A stretch of 64,000 nucleotides of DNA from Limivivens sp034101475 (GCA_034101475.1 JAXEJQ010000092.1:1-64000), one strand, 5' to 3'. Shown: positions 52,669 to 61,272, numbered from the stretch's first letter. The notes: generated by a model from the sequence alone, not told the origin. Numbers and translations: made by a program.

Positions 52669-53589
52669 ATGTCTGAAGAACTGGAAAAAACAACTGAAAC
52701 CATGGAGGATTACGCTGCCGAACTGGAAGCATCCTTCAAGCAGATCCACGAAGGCGATATTCTCACCGGAACTGTCATCGGCGTGTCTGAAACCGAGATC
52801 ACCCTGGATCTGAAATACTACACGGACGGGATCATCAAGCTGGAGGATTTCACGGACGATCCCACCTTTACCCTGAAGGACGGCGTACACATCGGCGATG
52901 AAATTTCCGCCACCGTGATTCGCAGAGACGACGGCGAAGGCCATATCCTGCTCTCCTCCAAGGAAGCAAACGACGTTCTGGCCTGGGACAAGTTAAAACA
53001 GTACATGGATGAGAAGACCGTCCTCACGGTAAAAGTGGGCGGCATCGTGAAATCCGGTGTTGTTGCCTACGTAGAAGGCATCCGTGGCTTTATCCCTGCT
53101 TCCAAGCTGGCTCTGAACTACGTGGAGAATCTGGACGAATGGCTTGGCCGTGAGATCCAGGTGCAGGTCATTACCGTTGACGAGGAGGATAAGAAACTGG
53201 TTCTCTCCGCCAAAGAAATCCTGCGTGAAAAGGAAGCCGAGGAACGCAAGGCCAGAGTCTCCAATGTGGAGGTTGGTCTGGTTACGGAAGGCACCGTTGA
53301 ATCCGTTAAGGATTACGGCGCATTCATCAACCTCGGGAACGGCCTTACCGGTCTGGTTCATGTTTCCCAGATCAGCGACAAGCGTGTGAAAAATCCCGCT
53401 TCTGTTCTGAAGGTGGGCGATAAGGTGAAGGTAAAGGTGATCGCAGTAAAGGACGGCAAGCTGAGCCTGAGCATGAAAGCGCTTCAGGATGTAACCGCAG
53501 AGGAGATCCAGGAAGAAACCTATGAGCTTCCGGAATCCGAAGGACTGTCCACCAGCCTTGGCTCTCTCTTTGCCAAGTTAAAGCTGTAA
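52669..53589 (+). CDS. S1 RNA-binding domain protein (ribosomal protein S1-like)
   Basis: A 306-residue protein with three to four S1 OB-fold domains: about residues 27-98 (GDILTGTVIGVSE), 115-185 (GGIVKSGVVAYVEGIRGFIPASKL) and 200-275 (GLVTEGTVESVKDYGAFINL ... GLVHVSQIS). S1-like proteins of this size in Clostridia assist mRNA binding to the ribosome or RNA turnover. It is shorter than E. coli S1 (557 residues, six domains). AAGGAGG lies 5 bp before the ATG. Confidence 0.92.
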   Translation: MSEELEKTTETMEDYAAELEASFKQIHEGDILTGTVIGVSETEITLDLKYYTDGIIKLEDFTDDPTFTLKDGVHIGDEISATVIRRDDGEGHILLSSKEANDVLAWDKLKQYMDEKTVLTVKVGGIVKSGVVAYVEGIRGFIPASKLALNYVENLDEWLGREIQVQVITVDEEDKKLVLSAKEILREKEAEERKARVSNVEVGLVTEGTVESVKDYGAFINLGNGLTGLVHVSQISDKRVKNPASVLKVGDKVKVKVIAVKDGKLSLSMKALQDVTAEEIQEETYELPESEGLSTSLGSLFAKLKL

Positions 53590-53621
53590 TGCGTCAATCT
53601 TTTTCAGTAATTTTTTACAAA

Positions 53622-53648
53622 AACAGGTCTGTAAAGGACCTGTTTTTC
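53622..53648 (+). terminator. Terminator of the S1-domain protein gene
   Basis: AACAGGTC and GACCTGTT pair perfectly with a 7-nt loop and are followed by TTTT. Confidence 0.88.
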
Positions 53649-53699
53649 GTTATTTTCACATTAAGTTCATCAGTTGTTCATAATTTATTCATAAATAAT

Positions 53700-53810
53700 T
53701 GCTATACTTTAACCATCTCGAAAGAGAGATGGTCTTGCTTATGGCGTAATGGTTTCATTACACATAGATAAATTTTTTCATAATAGCCCCGGTGTACCAG
53801 ACGCCGGGGC
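53700..53810 (+). ncRNA. Candidate small RNA with own promoter and three hairpins
   Basis: An extended -10 (TGCTATACT at 53700-53708) is followed by three clean hairpins: ACCATCTC/GAGATGGT (53712-53733), GTAATG/CATTAC (53746-53761) and GCCCCGGTG/CGCCGGGGC (53786-53810). No reading frame fits. It matches no riboswitch class I can recall with confidence. It faces the 3' end of cobO. The last hairpin lacks a T-run, so the end is uncertain; on the minus strand it could simply be the cobO terminator. Confidence 0.4.
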
Positions 53811-53884
53811 ACTCCTCATTTTATGGAGAAAATTCCCGGAAGAACCTTCCTGACAGAACCTCCGAGAATTATCAGATTTCTTTC

Positions 53885-54418
53885 CTATCTCTCGATTCCG
53901 GATCTGGCCCGCTGCCCTTTGTCAAAGGGATGCTTGATTTTCCGAATCTCCGACACATAATCTGCCGCTTCGATCATCTTATCACTTGGCGTATTTCCGG
54001 TGAGAATCACTTCCAGCTTTTCCGGTTTCCGTGCCAGAAATTCCAGCACCGGACGCTCATCCAGAAGCCCTGCCGTAATCGTATAAATCGCCTCGTCCAA
54101 AAAGAGCACATCGTACTCTTCTTCCACGGCCTTCCGGGTTACCTTCTGAAACTGTTCATTGTAAAATTTTCTCCGTTCCCTCTTTTCCTCCTCAGTCATC
54201 TGAAAGCTGAACTTCTCCTGATCCAGCCCGTCAACAATGGTAATATTGGGAACCTGCTCCAGTATTTTCCGCTCGCTGGTTTTATTATTTTTCATGAACT
54301 GATAGAGCAGCACCCGGTAGCCAAAGCCTGCCGCTCTGGTAATCAGGCCCATCCCCGTTGTTGTTTTTCCCTTTCCGTTGCCGTAATAAATATGGATTAA
54401 TCCCGTTTCTTTTTCCAT
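53885..54418 (-). CDS. cobO: Corrinoid adenosyltransferase (CobO/BtuR family)
   Basis: A 177-residue enzyme that transfers adenosyl from ATP to Co(I) corrinoid to make adenosylcobalamin-type coenzymes. The P-loop GNGKGKTTTG is at residues 13-22, and DVLFLDEAIY and VILTGNTPSDKMIEAADYVSEI match the family. No other cobalamin gene is near, so it may serve salvage. A palindrome overlaps its transcription start. Confidence 0.93.
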   Translation of the reverse strand: MEKETGLIHIYYGNGKGKTTTGMGLITRAAGFGYRVLLYQFMKNNKTSERKILEQVPNITIVDGLDQEKFSFQMTEEEKRERRKFYNEQFQKVTRKAVEEEYDVLFLDEAIYTITAGLLDERPVLEFLARKPEKLEVILTGNTPSDKMIEAADYVSEIRKIKHPFDKGQRARSGIER

Positions 54419-54466
54419 TGTCTGCTCCTTTCCATAAATTCGAACTGCACGCTGACGTACGCTGCC

Positions 54467-54498
54467 ACTGTAAAGTTTTCTCTACAGTGGCTAGTATA
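54467..54498 (-). promoter_or_regulatory. cobO promoter with overlapping palindromic operator
   Basis: A -10 element TATACT (minus strand, 54493-54498) is followed at once by the inverted repeat CCACTGTA/TACAGTGG (54467-54490), which covers the expected transcription start. This is a typical position for a repressor site; no cobalamin riboswitch is seen. Confidence 0.5.
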
Positions 54499-54536
54499 CC
54501 AAATTTCATGCAGGAAATCCAGACAGATTCCATTAA

Positions 54537-55601
54537 TTACAGATCCAGCTTCATATCTCCTTTGCGGATCCATTTTTTCTTTCTCATGTACTCTGAAATG
54601 ATCAGAGTCAGAACCGCCGGCAGAACGAAATGCATCAGCACAATTTTAATCAGAACGACCGTTGCTCCTTCCTGGCCAACCATCGTCTGGTAGGTCATAA
54701 TCTGTCCCACCAGCCCTGCAGTTCCCATACCGGAACCGGTGGCATTATTCGTCATATGGAATACCATCGTGCCAACGGGTCCCAGAACCGCACTGGAAAG
54801 AATCGCCGGAAGCCAGATAACCGGCCGTTTCACAATGTTCGGCACCTGAAGCATGGAGGTTCCGATTCCCTGCGCCAGAAGTCCTGCCATTTTATTCTCT
54901 CTGTAGCTTGCCACCGCAAATCCTACCATATTACAGCAGCAGCCAACGGTTGCCGCGCCCGCCGCGAGACCGGAAAGATTCAGGATCACGCCCAGCGCTG
55001 CGGAGCTGATCGGCAGAGTCAGAATCATTCCCATCAGAACGGAAACCACAATTCCCATGATAAAGGGCTGCTGCTCGGTTCCCCAGTTAATGATCGCACC
55101 CAGTCCGGTCATAAATCTGGAAATCGGCGGCCCCACCAGGATTCCCACAGCGGATCCCACCAGAATCGTTACAATGGGAGTAACCAGAATATCTATTTTC
55201 GTCTTTCCGGATACCAGATGGCCTGCTTCGATTGCCACATAGGCTGCAATGAAGGCTCCCAGGGGCTCACCCGGGCCGGAAAACTGGATCACACCCTCTA
55301 CCAGAACGGTTCCTGCCAGAATCTTGCTGGCAAACCCGCCTACCATGCCGGCTGTGGCAGCCGAAAGCACAACCAGGGGACTCTCCTTAAACTTATAAGC
55401 AACGCCGACACCGATTCCGGCACTGGTCATCGCTGCCGCGACCTTCCCCACCAGATAGATCATATCGCCGATATTTCCGCCGATCAGGGTACCGACCTGC
55501 TGGATAATCGTTCCGACAATCAGGGTTGAAAACAGACCCAGTGCCATGCCGCTCAGGCCGTCAATGAACACTCGGTTTAACCATTTCTTTAATATTTTCA
55601 T
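54537..55601 (-). CDS. PTS EIIC-like membrane protein (PTS_EIIC_2 family)
   Basis: A 354-residue integral membrane protein with about nine to ten segments, rich in Gly and Ala. It begins WLNRVFIDGLSGMALGLFSTLIVGTI and has repeated GIGVGVAY and GxxGPPISRFMTGLGAIINWG stretches typical of the second EIIC family. Members of this family often stand alone, without IIA or IIB, as here. The substrate is unknown, and it may not be a PTS component in practice. Confidence 0.8.
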   Translation of the reverse strand: MKILKKWLNRVFIDGLSGMALGLFSTLIVGTIIQQVGTLIGGNIGDMIYLVGKVAAAMTSAGIGVGVAYKFKESPLVVLSAATAGMVGGFASKILAGTVLVEGVIQFSGPGEPLGAFIAAYVAIEAGHLVSGKTKIDILVTPIVTILVGSAVGILVGPPISRFMTGLGAIINWGTEQQPFIMGIVVSVLMGMILTLPISSAALGVILNLSGLAAGAATVGCCCNMVGFAVASYRENKMAGLLAQGIGTSMLQVPNIVKRPVIWLPAILSSAVLGPVGTMVFHMTNNATGSGMGTAGLVGQIMTYQTMVGQEGATVVLIKIVLMHFVLPAVLTLIISEYMRKKKWIRKGDMKLDL

Positions 55602-55695
55602 ATCTTCCTCCTCATAAGTGACAGGTCTTTACTACTGTCTTGTCAGTTGAAAAGTCTATCACATTTTCCTGCAGAAAGCAAGATGTTTCTGTACG

Positions 55696-55743
55696 GCGCA
55701 TGTAATAGCGTATGTAACAGCGCATGTAACAGCGTATGTAACA
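55696..55743 (+). repeat. 12-bp tandem repeat, four copies
   Basis: Four head-to-tail copies of GCG(C/T)ATGTAA(C/T)A. It opens the 944 bp gap 55602-56545, which has no supported gene and is made almost entirely of repeats. Confidence 0.85.
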
Positions 55744-55825
55744 GGAGGCAGTGCTGCAAATGTACGCCGCATAAAGGAAGTGTCCGCAGAATACCTCCAT
55801 CGTACGCCGCATGTGGCAGAAGGCA

Positions 55826-56193
55826 GGTCCTGTGACACGCTGCGTTTCCTGCTCGGGCCGCGCGCCGATGGATTATAACACAGTTCCCTCGCGCCATTCG
55901 CAAAACGTGCCTTCGGCACTTCCCGCTGCATACGCAGCTCTTTTTGCTCATGAATTGGCGCTCCCTTCGCCAGTTCAAATTCGAATCGGTTTTTATGCGA
56001 GCATAAACCGATTCGAATTTTTCTGGCGTTGGAACTGTGGGGGCAAACTCGCCTCCGGCACTTCCCGCTGCTGCGCAGCTTAGTCTTTCAAGGGCTTCCT
56101 GCACTTTCGTGCCTTCGGCTCAAACAGACGCTCGGTGGCGGCAGCTAGCGCAGCCCTCCCGACGGAAGCCTCGCTATCGTCACATGGACTCTG
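55826..56193. repeat. Dispersed repeat family B, copy 2, with inserted hairpin
   Basis: 55832-55940 and 56125-56184 match the two blocks of the copy at 27665-27893. Here the blocks are about 185 bp apart instead of about 40, because a hairpin element (55968-56028) and flanking hairpin units lie between them. Confidence 0.8.
55968..56028. repeat. Long hairpin inside family B repeat
   Basis: AAATTCGAATCGGTTTTTATGC and GCATAAACCGATTCGAATTT pair with a 2-nt bulge around a GA loop, extended by CGCCAG/CTGGCG outside. The arms match so well that recent insertion or selection for structure is likely. Confidence 0.8.
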
Positions 56194-56205
56194 TCCTTCT
56201 GTCCA

Positions 56206-56417
56206 CATACGGCTGTACACTTGGATGTCTACTCACCTGGACACATGCGGCCGTACATTTAGATGCCTTTTCCCTTGGACTCATGCGGCCGTACATTTAG
56301 ATGCCTTTTCCCTTGGACTCATGCGGCCGTACATTTAGATGCCTTTTCCCTGGACTCATGCAGCCGTACATTTAGATGCCTTTTCCCTGGACTCATGCGG
56401 CCATACATTTGGATACC
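56206..56417 (+). repeat. 37/38-bp tandem repeat, six copies
   Basis: Six direct copies begin at 56206, 56244, 56282, 56320, 56357 and 56394. The core is CATGCGGCCGTACATTTAGA; outer copies are degenerate, inner ones almost identical. Units abut without variable spacers, so this is a minisatellite and not a CRISPR array. It ends about 130 bp before the serine hydrolase gene. Confidence 0.9.
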
Positions 56418-56545
56418 TCCTACCGAACCATCTGCGCTCCAGCAACAGAATTGCAACTTTACATTTTGCTGTTCTTATTGTATGATGCATATAAACTGGG
56501 AGAAATTCTCCCAGGATCCCTTCCCCTCAAGAAAGGAGTCGGAAA

Positions 56546-57895
56546 ATGCAAAACTTAAAAAAACCTCATCATCTGCTTTCCAGACTGCTTCAGACCGGCG
56601 CTGTTGTCGGAACTGCAGGTCTCCTGTATCTGGATTTAGCCAATCCCGGACTGATTGCTTCCTATATTCCGGTTTTTAAGCAGACCTCTTATATAAAGGA
56701 TACATCCACAGATATCGCAGAAACAGAAGCTGGTTCATCCGGTACAGAACCGGACTCCCCTGGTGCAGAACCAGACCCCTCTGGTACAGAACCGGACTCC
56801 CCTGGTGCAGAACCAAATTCCCCTGGTGCAGAACCAGACTCCCCTGGTACAGAACCGACCCCATCTGATACGGACTCTTTACCGTTGGAGTCTGCGGCTG
56901 CCCTGCTTTCACCGGCAGAATATATCACTGCCCACCAGTGCTGGACCCCCTATGAGCTGGCCCCAGGCCTTTCTCTTCGTCCTTCCTGGTCTCAGCTTCA
57001 GGATGCTCTCGAAAATATGATTGAAAGCTACAGCGGCACCTGGTCTCTCTGTCTGAAGGATCTGTCCTCCGGCCGTATGATTACCATCAATGACCGCCCC
57101 CAGTCCTCTGCAAGTCTGATCAAACTGTATATTATGGGTGCTGTTCTGGAAACGATGGATCAGGAAAATCTGATTCCATATCTGTATCAGACTGACCTTG
57201 TCCGGTCTGACGTAGAGGAACTGCGGGATCTGTTGTATGAGATGATCTCTGTCAGTGACAATGACGCTGCCAATGAACTGGTTCGCTACCTCGATCCGGA
57301 GCGCCGCCATCAGGAAGGAATGGAGTGTGTCAATTCCTTTATTCAGAGGAACGGATTTTCAGACACCCGCCAGACCAACGGTCTGGGGGATCCGGAACTC
57401 TGGTATGACCCGGATACGCTCAACGCGACTTCTGCCAAAGACTGTGTTTCTTTCCTGGAACAGGTTTATAATGGAACCATGGTTTCTCATCTGGCTTCCC
57501 GTTTTATGGAAACGTTGCTGATGGAGCAGGAAATTATTTATAAAATTCCCTATACTCTGCCGAAGGACTCTCTGACGGCAAATAAATCCGGTGAGACCGA
57601 TACCACCGAGAACGATGCCGCCATTGTCTATTCCGCCGGCGGCGATTACATCCTTTGTATTATGTCCACCGATATCGATCTGGAAGACAAGGATCAGTCC
57701 GTGGACCAGATCCGGAATTTATCAGAAGCTGTCTATTCCTTTTTCAATCCTTCAGCAGACAGCATCATGTATAAAATAGAACATACCGTCGGTTATCCGG
57801 AAGATGAGACAGAGGAATCCCAAACTGCCGTGATCGGATCCATTGCCTATCAGGACGAACGAATTTACGAATATCACATCCGCAGAAAACCTTAA
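56546..57895 (+). CDS. Class A beta-lactamase-fold serine hydrolase with repeat linker
   Basis: A 449-residue surface protein. A short basic N-terminus and one hydrophobic segment (residues 15-42) act as anchor or uncleaved signal. Residues 64-105 are a Pro-rich linker of about seven hexapeptides (GxEPxSP type). The catalytic fold has SLIK (Ser190-Lys193), SDN (237-239) and KSG, the three penicillin-binding motifs. There is no clear Glu166 motif, so a peptidase or wall-linked esterase is as likely as a lactamase. AAAGGAG lies 7 bp before the ATG. Confidence 0.88.
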   Translation: MQNLKKPHHLLSRLLQTGAVVGTAGLLYLDLANPGLIASYIPVFKQTSYIKDTSTDIAETEAGSSGTEPDSPGAEPDPSGTEPDSPGAEPNSPGAEPDSPGTEPTPSDTDSLPLESAAALLSPAEYITAHQCWTPYELAPGLSLRPSWSQLQDALENMIESYSGTWSLCLKDLSSGRMITINDRPQSSASLIKLYIMGAVLETMDQENLIPYLYQTDLVRSDVEELRDLLYEMISVSDNDAANELVRYLDPERRHQEGMECVNSFIQRNGFSDTRQTNGLGDPELWYDPDTLNATSAKDCVSFLEQVYNGTMVSHLASRFMETLLMEQEIIYKIPYTLPKDSLTANKSGETDTTENDAAIVYSAGGDYILCIMSTDIDLEDKDQSVDQIRNLSEAVYSFFNPSADSIMYKIEHTVGYPEDETEESQTAVIGSIAYQDERIYEYHIRRKP

Positions 57896-57978
57896 TGCAC
57901 CTTTTCATTGCCCTGTTCCAGTCCGTCTCTGCTGGCTTCTGCTATTGATCTTATCTGCCGGCTGACGGATTGATTTGC

Positions 57979-58166
57979 AGACGCAGCACCAGGATGGAAC
58001 CCCTTTTCGGGACAATTTAAGGGCGGTTTTAGGCGAGGCGAGATCCACCTCCTACGCAGACTTAGCGAAGAGCGCTCTCGCGATGAGCTTAGTCGGAGTT
58101 GGAGGTTAGCTCGCCGGAGCCGTTGCCCGTGTCCCCGAAAGGGTTCCTCCTGGTGCTGCGGCGTCC
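57979..58166. repeat. 188-bp imperfect palindrome (MITE-like hairpin)
   Basis: GACGCAGCACCAGGA near 57980 pairs with TCCTGGTGCTGCGGCGTC at the right end. Inner parts pair through CCCCTTTTCGGG-like and GGCGAGGCGAG/CTCGCCGGAGCC segments up to a central GAGCGCTCTC. The design is like that of 32937-33114, but the sequence is different. It fills the 349 bp gap 57896-58244; no gene is supported there. Confidence 0.75.
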
Positions 58167-58244
58167 TTCCTTCTTTACTTTCTCCATAAAATCCGCTATA
58201 CTGAGACGCAAAATAGTCCATTCCCATAAGGAGGTTAAAAAGAT

Positions 58245-58511
58245 ATGTTTCGTATGTGGGGAAAAGTCTGGAAGTCCAATCATCTGCTGAAGGACTGTGT
58301 TTTTGAGGAAGAAAGCAGCGATACACGAACCCATAAGGTGTTTCGCGCACTGGATGAATTCTGCAGCCGGTTTGACCTGAGCAAGCCCATCTGGCTTGAC
58401 AATAATATTGCGGATTTCCAGCGCCACAGCAAAACCCGCTTTACTCAGGACAGCTTTATCGATGCCATCGATTTCGACTATCTGGAGATTCAGGTCATTG
58501 AAGAAGACTGA
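58245..58511 (+). CDS. Small conserved-type protein of unknown function
   Basis: An 88-residue acidic protein, not recognised. It has no signal or membrane helix. The sequence MFRMWGKVWKSNHLLKDCVFE is followed by two helices and an Asp/Ile-rich end (FIDAIDFDYLEIQVIEED). AAGGAGG lies 10 bp upstream of the ATG, codon use fits the genome, and a terminator follows, so it is very likely a real gene. Confidence 0.8.
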   Translation: MFRMWGKVWKSNHLLKDCVFEEESSDTRTHKVFRALDEFCSRFDLSKPIWLDNNIADFQRHSKTRFTQDSFIDAIDFDYLEIQVIEED

Positions 58512-58528
58512 AAAATCTTTTAAAAAAA

Positions 58529-58680
58529 CAGGACGCTCCCGACTGCAGTTTCGGTCAGCATCCTGTTTTTCTGTTTTTCTGTTTTTCTGTTTTTCTGTTT
58601 TTCTGTTTTTCTGTTTTTCTGTTTTTCTGCTTTTCTGTTTTTCTATTTTTCTGCTTTTCTGCTATTTGTTTTTCCGTTTT
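58529..58680 (+). terminator. Terminator with expanded 8-bp T-rich repeat
   Basis: ACAGGACGCT and AGCATCCTGT pair with one mismatch after the small gene's stop. The following T-run has grown into about 13-14 imperfect copies of TTTTTCTG (58563-58680), an unusual slippage array. Confidence 0.85.
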
Positions 58681-58728
58681 TCCTCTCAGAGAGTCAGGTT
58701 CTGCCCCTGAATCGACCTCTTTAACAAA

Positions 58729-59685
58729 TTAACAAATACGATTCCGCTCTTCGCCCTTCAGAAAGGCCTCGATATTCCGATAAACTTCTTCCAGAAGTCT
58801 GGCTCTGGTTTCCACCGGTGCCCAGGCCACATGGGGCGTAATAATCAGCTTCCGGCTGTCCTGAATGGCCAGCAGCGGATTTTCCGGTCTCATGGGCTCC
58901 ACTGAGAGCACATCCAGCCCTGCCGCCGCAATCTCTCCTGTTTCCAGGGCTTCCACCAGATCTGCCTCATTGACAATCGGACCTCTGGCCAGATTCAAAA
59001 GGATCGCCGAAGGCTTCATTTTCCGGAACGCCTCCCGGTTCATCATGCCTTCCGTAGCCGGCGTCAGCGGCGCATGAATGGAAAGAATATCCGACTCCTC
59101 AAGCAAAGTGTCCAGATCCACATGCTCGTAGGGCTCCGGTCTGGTGCAGCCGGACATGGAATGATAAAGGACGCGGCAGCCAAAGGCCTCCGCAATCCGG
59201 GCAACCTTATGCCCGATGGCTCCCATTCCGATAATGCCCCAGTTCTTTCCGGCAAGCTCATGAAACCGCTCCTGAATATGGGTGAAGGAATCACAGCTGC
59301 AGTAATTCCCGCTCTTCACATAGGCGTCGTAATAGGCAAGCTTATGCATCACATAAAACAGCAGCGCAAAAGTATGCTGAGCCACTGCATCTGTGGAATA
59401 ACCGGCCACATTCGCCACGGCAATTCCCTGTTTCCTGGTATAATCCAGATCAATCATGTTGTAGCCCGTGGCAGTGATGGCAATCATCTTCAGCCGGTCG
59501 GCTCCTGCCAGGGTCCTGGCATTCATATTGATCTTATTCACCACAACAATATCGGCATCCGCGACTTTCTCCGGAGTATCCGCCGCGGTGCTTTGCTCAT
59601 AACGGACCACCTGGCCCAGCCTTTCAAAGGCTGAAAAATCCATATCCGATCCCAGGGTTCCCGCTTCCAGAAATACAATTTTCAT
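58729..59685 (-). CDS. D-2-hydroxyacid dehydrogenase
   Basis: A 318-residue NAD-dependent dehydrogenase of the glycerate/hydroxypyruvate reductase group. The nucleotide fold has GMGAIGHKVARIAEAFG at about residue 150. Catalytic residues appear in LARGPIVNE (Arg), the later Glu of GLDVLSVEP and TPHVAW (His). The closest known functions are hydroxypyruvate or glycerate reduction, but substrate cannot be fixed. It starts 8 bp after pgi. Confidence 0.93.
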   Translation of the reverse strand: MKIVFLEAGTLGSDMDFSAFERLGQVVRYEQSTAADTPEKVADADIVVVNKINMNARTLAGADRLKMIAITATGYNMIDLDYTRKQGIAVANVAGYSTDAVAQHTFALLFYVMHKLAYYDAYVKSGNYCSCDSFTHIQERFHELAGKNWGIIGMGAIGHKVARIAEAFGCRVLYHSMSGCTRPEPYEHVDLDTLLEESDILSIHAPLTPATEGMMNREAFRKMKPSAILLNLARGPIVNEADLVEALETGEIAAAGLDVLSVEPMRPENPLLAIQDSRKLIITPHVAWAPVETRARLLEEVYRNIEAFLKGEERNRIC

Positions 59686-59693
59686 ACCATATC

Positions 59694-61043
59694 CTACAGT
59701 CTCTTTAAGAGCTCTTCTCTTTCCTTCTCGTAGCCCGGTTTTCCAAGCAGTGCGAACATATTTTTCTTGTAGCTCTCAACACCCGGCTGGTTAAACGGAT
59801 TCACACCCAGCAGATAGCCGCTGACACCGCATGCGAACTCAAAGAAATAGAACAGCTCGCCCAGAGAATGCTCGTCCATAGCCGGAATGCTCACCAGCAG
59901 ATTCGGCACATTGCCGTCGGTATGTGCCAGAATAGTGCCGTTCATGGCGCTCTTGTTAACAAAATCCATATCCTTTCCGGCCAGATAGTTCAGGCCGTCC
60001 AGATCCACCGGTTCCTCACCGATCACGATCTGTTTTCTCGGTTTCTCCACCTTCATAACCGTCTCAAACATGATTCTGGCACCGTCCTGAATAAACTGGC
60101 CCATGGAATGCAGATCTGTGGTCAGGTCTACCGCAGCCGGGAACAGGCCCTTCTGGTCCTTGCCTTCCGACTCACCGTAAAGCTGTTTCCACCATTCATT
60201 GATATAGTGCAGGCTCGGCTCATAGTTGCACAGGATTTCCACGGATTTGCCTTTGCGCAGGAGGATGTTGCGGACTGCCGCATAGAGCAACGCGTCATTT
60301 TCCTCAAATTCATTTTCCAGTGCACGTTTTCTTCCGTCTGCCGCACCCTGCATCAGAGCTTCAATATCTGCTCCGCTGGCAGCGATGGGAAGCAGGCCGA
60401 CTGCTGTTAAAACAGAGAAACGTCCTCCCACATCATCCGGAACCACAAAGGTTTCATAGCCTTCCTCGGTAGCCAGGTTTTTCAGGGCTCCTCTGGCCTT
60501 GTCCGTGGTGGCATAAATTCTCCTGGCAGCGCCCTCTTTGCCGTATTTTTTCTCCAGCATTGCCTTAAAGACACGGAATGCGATGGCCGGCTCTGTGGTG
60601 GTGCCGGATTTGGAAATAACGTTTACGGAGAAATCCCGGTCTCCGATGACGTCAACCAGCTCTGCCAGGTAGGTGCTGCTGATGCTGTTGCCCACGAAAT
60701 AGATTTCCGGAGTCTTCCGGATCTCTTTGGAAACCACATTGTAAAAGCTGTGGCGCAGGAATTCAACGGCCGCTCTGGCTCCCAGATAAGAACCGCCGAT
60801 ACCGATCACCACCAGTACCTCGCTGTCCTCCTGAATCTTCTTCGCCGCTGCCTGGATCCGCGCAAACTCTTCCTTGTCATAGTCTACCGGAAGATCGATC
60901 CATCCCAGAAAGTCATTGCCGGCTCCGCTTCTGCTGACCAGAACTTCCTTCGCGTCCGCCACCAGTTTCTTCATGGACTCCATTTCATTGTCACGGATAA
61001 ATGCCTTCGCCTTGGAATAATCAAACGTTACTCTGTTTTCCAT
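59694..61043 (-). CDS. pgi: Glucose-6-phosphate isomerase
   Basis: A 449-residue glycolytic enzyme of the shorter Firmicutes type. Substrate-binding and catalytic features are present: GIGGSYLGARA, SKSGTTTEPA, the Glu/His region (GESEGKDQKG, HSMGQF) and the Lys near the end (NQPGVESYKKNMF). A sigma-A promoter lies 61-89 bp upstream. Confidence 0.97.
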   Translation of the reverse strand: MENRVTFDYSKAKAFIRDNEMESMKKLVADAKEVLVSRSGAGNDFLGWIDLPVDYDKEEFARIQAAAKKIQEDSEVLVVIGIGGSYLGARAAVEFLRHSFYNVVSKEIRKTPEIYFVGNSISSTYLAELVDVIGDRDFSVNVISKSGTTTEPAIAFRVFKAMLEKKYGKEGAARRIYATTDKARGALKNLATEEGYETFVVPDDVGGRFSVLTAVGLLPIAASGADIEALMQGAADGRKRALENEFEENDALLYAAVRNILLRKGKSVEILCNYEPSLHYINEWWKQLYGESEGKDQKGLFPAAVDLTTDLHSMGQFIQDGARIMFETVMKVEKPRKQIVIGEEPVDLDGLNYLAGKDMDFVNKSAMNGTILAHTDGNVPNLLVSIPAMDEHSLGELFYFFEFACGVSGYLLGVNPFNQPGVESYKKNMFALLGKPGYEKEREELLKRL

Positions 61044-61103
61044 AATTTCAGCTCTCCTTAATCATAATGGTAATTTCAATAATGATCTGCATTATTTTCT
61101 TTC

Positions 61104-61132
61104 ATTGTAGCAGACTCCCCCTCCATTCGCAA
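61104..61132 (-). promoter_or_regulatory. Sigma-A promoter of pgi
   Basis: On the minus strand TTGCGA, a 17 bp spacer and TACAAT. A GGGAATTCCG/CGGAATTCCC hairpin lies further upstream (about 61211-61246), after the neighbouring gene's stop, and may be its terminator although it lacks a T-run. Confidence 0.7.
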
Positions 61133-61272
61133 GACAAAATCGTGTGAAATCCTGCTCCGGAAATACAGGAAGCGTTGCAAGGAAGCCGTTTTTGCCGCAG
61201 CAGCTGTCCGCCGGGAATTCCGATGCATGGATTTTCCGGAATTCCCGAGCCGTACTGCAGACACCCGGTACA

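Noticed and set aside
53700..53810. Possible c-di-GMP or cobalamin riboswitch
   Set aside because: Only a vague likeness in ACCATCTCGAAA; the conserved cores of these classes are missing and no downstream gene in the right direction is controlled.
55643..56104. Minus-strand frame sharing a peptide with the frame at 27543-27881
   Set aside because: The shared peptide comes from the family B DNA repeat; neither frame has a ribosome site and the ends differ.
56206..56417. Possible CRISPR array
   Set aside because: The units are contiguous with no variable spacers, and no cas gene is present.
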